Below, one piece after another: positions 61,598 to 64,000 of a stretch of DNA of 64,000 nt. The notes under the pieces were generated by a model. That model was given only the letters and a program-made list of their open reading frames with translations. It was not told the DNA's origin and ran no database searches. The stretch is taken from positions 7,559,960 through 7,623,959 of the forward strand of contig JADWOT020000005.1 of the NCBI GenBank assembly GCA_036345935.2, in the 5' to 3' direction. The stretch comes from Taenia hydatigena (taxonomy: Eukaryota; Platyhelminthes; Cestoda; Cyclophyllidea; Taeniidae). The position numbers were made by a program, and so were the translations under genes. Positions within the stretch are counted from its first letter, which is position 1, and each line of letters starts with the position of its first letter.

Positions 61598-61668
61598 CTA
61601 GATTATAGTACATCTACAGCCCGAGTATTTTGTCTTTAGCCGTCTTTGGAGAGGTCTCGGTGCACTAC
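61598..61668 (-). repeat. Dispersed repeat family C, inverted partial copy 6
   Basis: Read on the minus strand: GTGCACCGAGACCTCTCCAA then AGACGGCTAAAGACAAAATA. It aligns with the start of copies 3 and 4 (ACCCGAGACTTCCCTAAAGA). Confidence 0.35.
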
Positions 61669-64000
61669 AGGTCTAATGAATTTTCAAAAACGTCGCATTT
61701 TTAGAGCAAAGATTTTTTGCAGACAGCAGTACAACCATCTATCGAATAGCTGGACTGTTTGGTACAAGCTACATATTTGTTCTTTAGAAAAAAGCGCAAT
61801 AACTTTTTCTTGGTTTGAAAAATGCAGATTAAATTATTGATAAGAGGTCTGTGCTCTCTGCTGTATCCAGTGGGTGAGTTTTAAAGGGTGGCTATAAAAG
61901 TTGATTCATGCAGAAATTTGCTTAGAGTTTGTGACTTTCTGTTTGTTCTTTTTTAAGTATTGTAGCTTTTACGCTCACCCAATATTTTAACAAGCTCTTC
62001 TTATTTCACAACGCACTCATCCAATTGTACAGTGGAAACCTAAAGCCGTCGAGTTTATTCTCTGACCTAAAATATGGAACTGTCACCCCTTGCCACCTCT
62101 TAAAATAGCGCAGATTACACTATATCTACCCTTGCAGCTATATTTTATATTCGGTACGCCATTTATTTGTATAACTTTCGAATTCTGCAGTGGTCTAACA
62201 ATGGGCCTCGGCATTGTGCCTAAGCGAAGCGACCGAGTGTCCGAGCCATGCCAGTAGCCTCAAGGCTTCTTGTACGTCAACAGTACATACTCTGCTTCAA
62301 TATGTTGTCTTCTCTTTTCCTTAAGACATACTCAGGACGTCGCATAACTTTTGTGACATTTTGAAACCCATCGACTAGATTTCGCTGTGATAATTAAAAT
62401 TTTTGCTGTCATATAAAATTTTGGTTTCACAGCTTTAAATGATGACTTCGTAGCATTCAAACCATCTGAAAAGGTAGTCGCTCTCTTTAACTGTGAAGTA
62501 TTTTACTTGTTTATTTAAATCGTATCAAAAACTGACCTTAATATGTTGGATTTTTTTACTTTACATGAATTTTAAGGCAACAACGGTCAATTCAATTAGG
62601 CAATTGCTACGCCCGAAACTTTATGCCTGGAATTTATGTTTAACTTTGTGTCAAAATAAGGCAAACCTTTACCGAAGTTCGCCATCGAGAGGCATACAAA
62701 ATGACCTTCGTTAGCTTACTTTACCGCCACCCACGAGGAATGCAAAATTTTTGACTCCGCGTGGCCGAAATGAAGGTGTCACGCTGTAGGTGTCGAGGCT
62801 GCACCGATTCGCAACGTCTTTTTAAATTTATGCATTAATACCAGGAATGTGAGATCAAGTTACAGGTCCACCAAAATGTCGTACTAGTGTGTGGTTTTAT
62901 GTCATACAAGTGTAGGGCCACTGATATTATACAAGCAGTAGCTTTGTACAAGCAAACGGAGTGACCAAGAGTAGTAATTAGGAAAGCTCGTGAATCGAAG
63001 TTCTTCAAAAGACGTTGAGAGCATTAAAGTAGTGCGAGGAATTCAACCGATTTACTGCATGATTATTCACGATGAACTTGGCTCAAAATGATTCAGATGT
63101 TCTGAACTGTGAGTAATGACAATTTTGGAACTTAGAAATATTAACTTAACAGTTTTTCTTCTTTTTAAATAGGTCAGCTGAAATCGCCAGGCCTATTGTG
63201 GTTTTACATAAGGTCCATATGCATACTTTGAAATTAACCTAATGGCAACAATGACAAAAGCACCTTAAAAACAAGTCCAAAATCATTTTATATAAGGCCA
63301 TTTCAGCCTTTTACAGAATTGATGTAAGCAATGATTAAGTAACGACGAATGCTTACAGCAGTAGTATCAACGAGCTTGCATATTTTGCCGTAAAAAGTGG
63401 CTCAGCGTTGCTTCCCAGTCAACGAAAGCGGTAAAGCGCCTGTGTCTAACGATGGTAATAAAACCAGAATGTTGAATGTTCTGGCGCATATGGCAGTCCT
63501 GTGAGAATTGTAAAAGAATTCGCCCACCCTCTCTCCAAGTTTAGACGAACATCTATCTGCCTAACCAGTGCTGGCAACTCTACCACTACATTAGGTCTAT
63601 TCCTAAAAGAAGGTGGGCACACATCCTTTCAATCTGGAAACGCGCAACTCATCTGAACATAGTGCAAACTCATTTATATTAATAGCTTTTTTGCTTGAAT
63701 GTAAGATAGAAGGAAGCCTAATAAAAATCACATGCAGGGCCAAAAGGATCGCAATCGCAACTAGAAGCTTTTTTTCAGGCTTTACATGATCACGTGGCGA
63801 TATCAGATTGCTTTAATTAATTAAATCATTTCGGCTACCAAGGTGAATGCTTCAATCCGCAGAATTAATGCAATTGCATTTGAATTCGCATTTTCACTGG
63901 AAAAAACACTTTATAAATCTTCTATTTTATTGTCACGATTTCTTTTAATGACTCTAGCTTGCTAAACTGCCTTGTTTGGGGCTTTGAAATAAAAAGGTCC
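61669..64000. other. Right end of the window, no supported gene
   Basis: AT-rich DNA with short chance frames. A tRNA box-A-like string (TAGTGGTAGAGTTGCCAGCA on the minus strand, about 63565-63590) is present without a box B or cloverleaf. Confidence 0.4.

Noticed and set aside
63555..63600. tRNA-like box A string (TAGTGGTAGAGTTGCCAGCA, minus)
   Set aside because: No box B at the right distance and no cloverleaf; at most a decayed SINE head.

Overview
This is AT-rich animal (metazoan) genomic DNA. It has spliced genes with GT-AG introns from about 0.1 to 2.7 kb, long non-coding stretches, microsatellites and decayed retrotransposon pieces, and no bacterial-type gene packing. I cannot fix the species. 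A flatworm (tapeworm or fluke) is my best guess, from the style of the degenerate LINE reverse transcriptase and the divergent GATA protein, but this is inference.

Two protein-coding genes can be rebuilt exon by exon with compatible splice phases. (1) On the minus strand, 13668 down to 767, lie at least twelve coding exons of a single-pass IgSF adhesion receptor: five Ig domains, one fibronectin-III-like domain, a transmembrane helix and a cytoplasmic tail of about 210 residues. Domain order and Ig sub-types (CD80-like C2 sets, then I-set-like, then FN3) fit the nephrin/SNS/hibris class. About 1,006 residues are covered. The signal peptide and probably more Ig domains are missing, so the N-terminus lies further right or outside the window. 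(2) On the plus strand, 46064 to 51402, lie six coding exons of a 381-residue GATA transcription factor. The C-terminal zinc finger and basic tail are canonical and look most like GATA4/5/6. The N-terminal finger keeps its four zinc cysteines but has lost most of the DNA-contact signature.

Between and beyond these genes (13.7-46 kb and 51.4-64 kb) most sequence is intron or intergenic DNA. It contains a frameshifted LINE reverse-transcriptase relic (about 44.04-44.42 kb), two roughly 1-kb diverged repeat copies in the same orientation (40.6-41.7 and 55.6-56.6 kb), a shorter dispersed repeat with about six copies, a TG/CG-alternating segment at 22.55-23.24 kb, two strong hairpins (18156-18194 and 37839-37867) and several microsatellites. 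A few isolated minus-strand open segments with consensus splice sites (38350-38469, 33456-33635, 29960-30358, 27664-27832, 18630-18683) may be exons, possibly 5' exons of the IgSF gene; these are weaker calls.

The two genes are not an operon. One product acts at the cell surface in cell-cell recognition and the other in the nucleus. I found no prokaryotic features, CRISPR arrays, rRNA or convincing tRNA genes.
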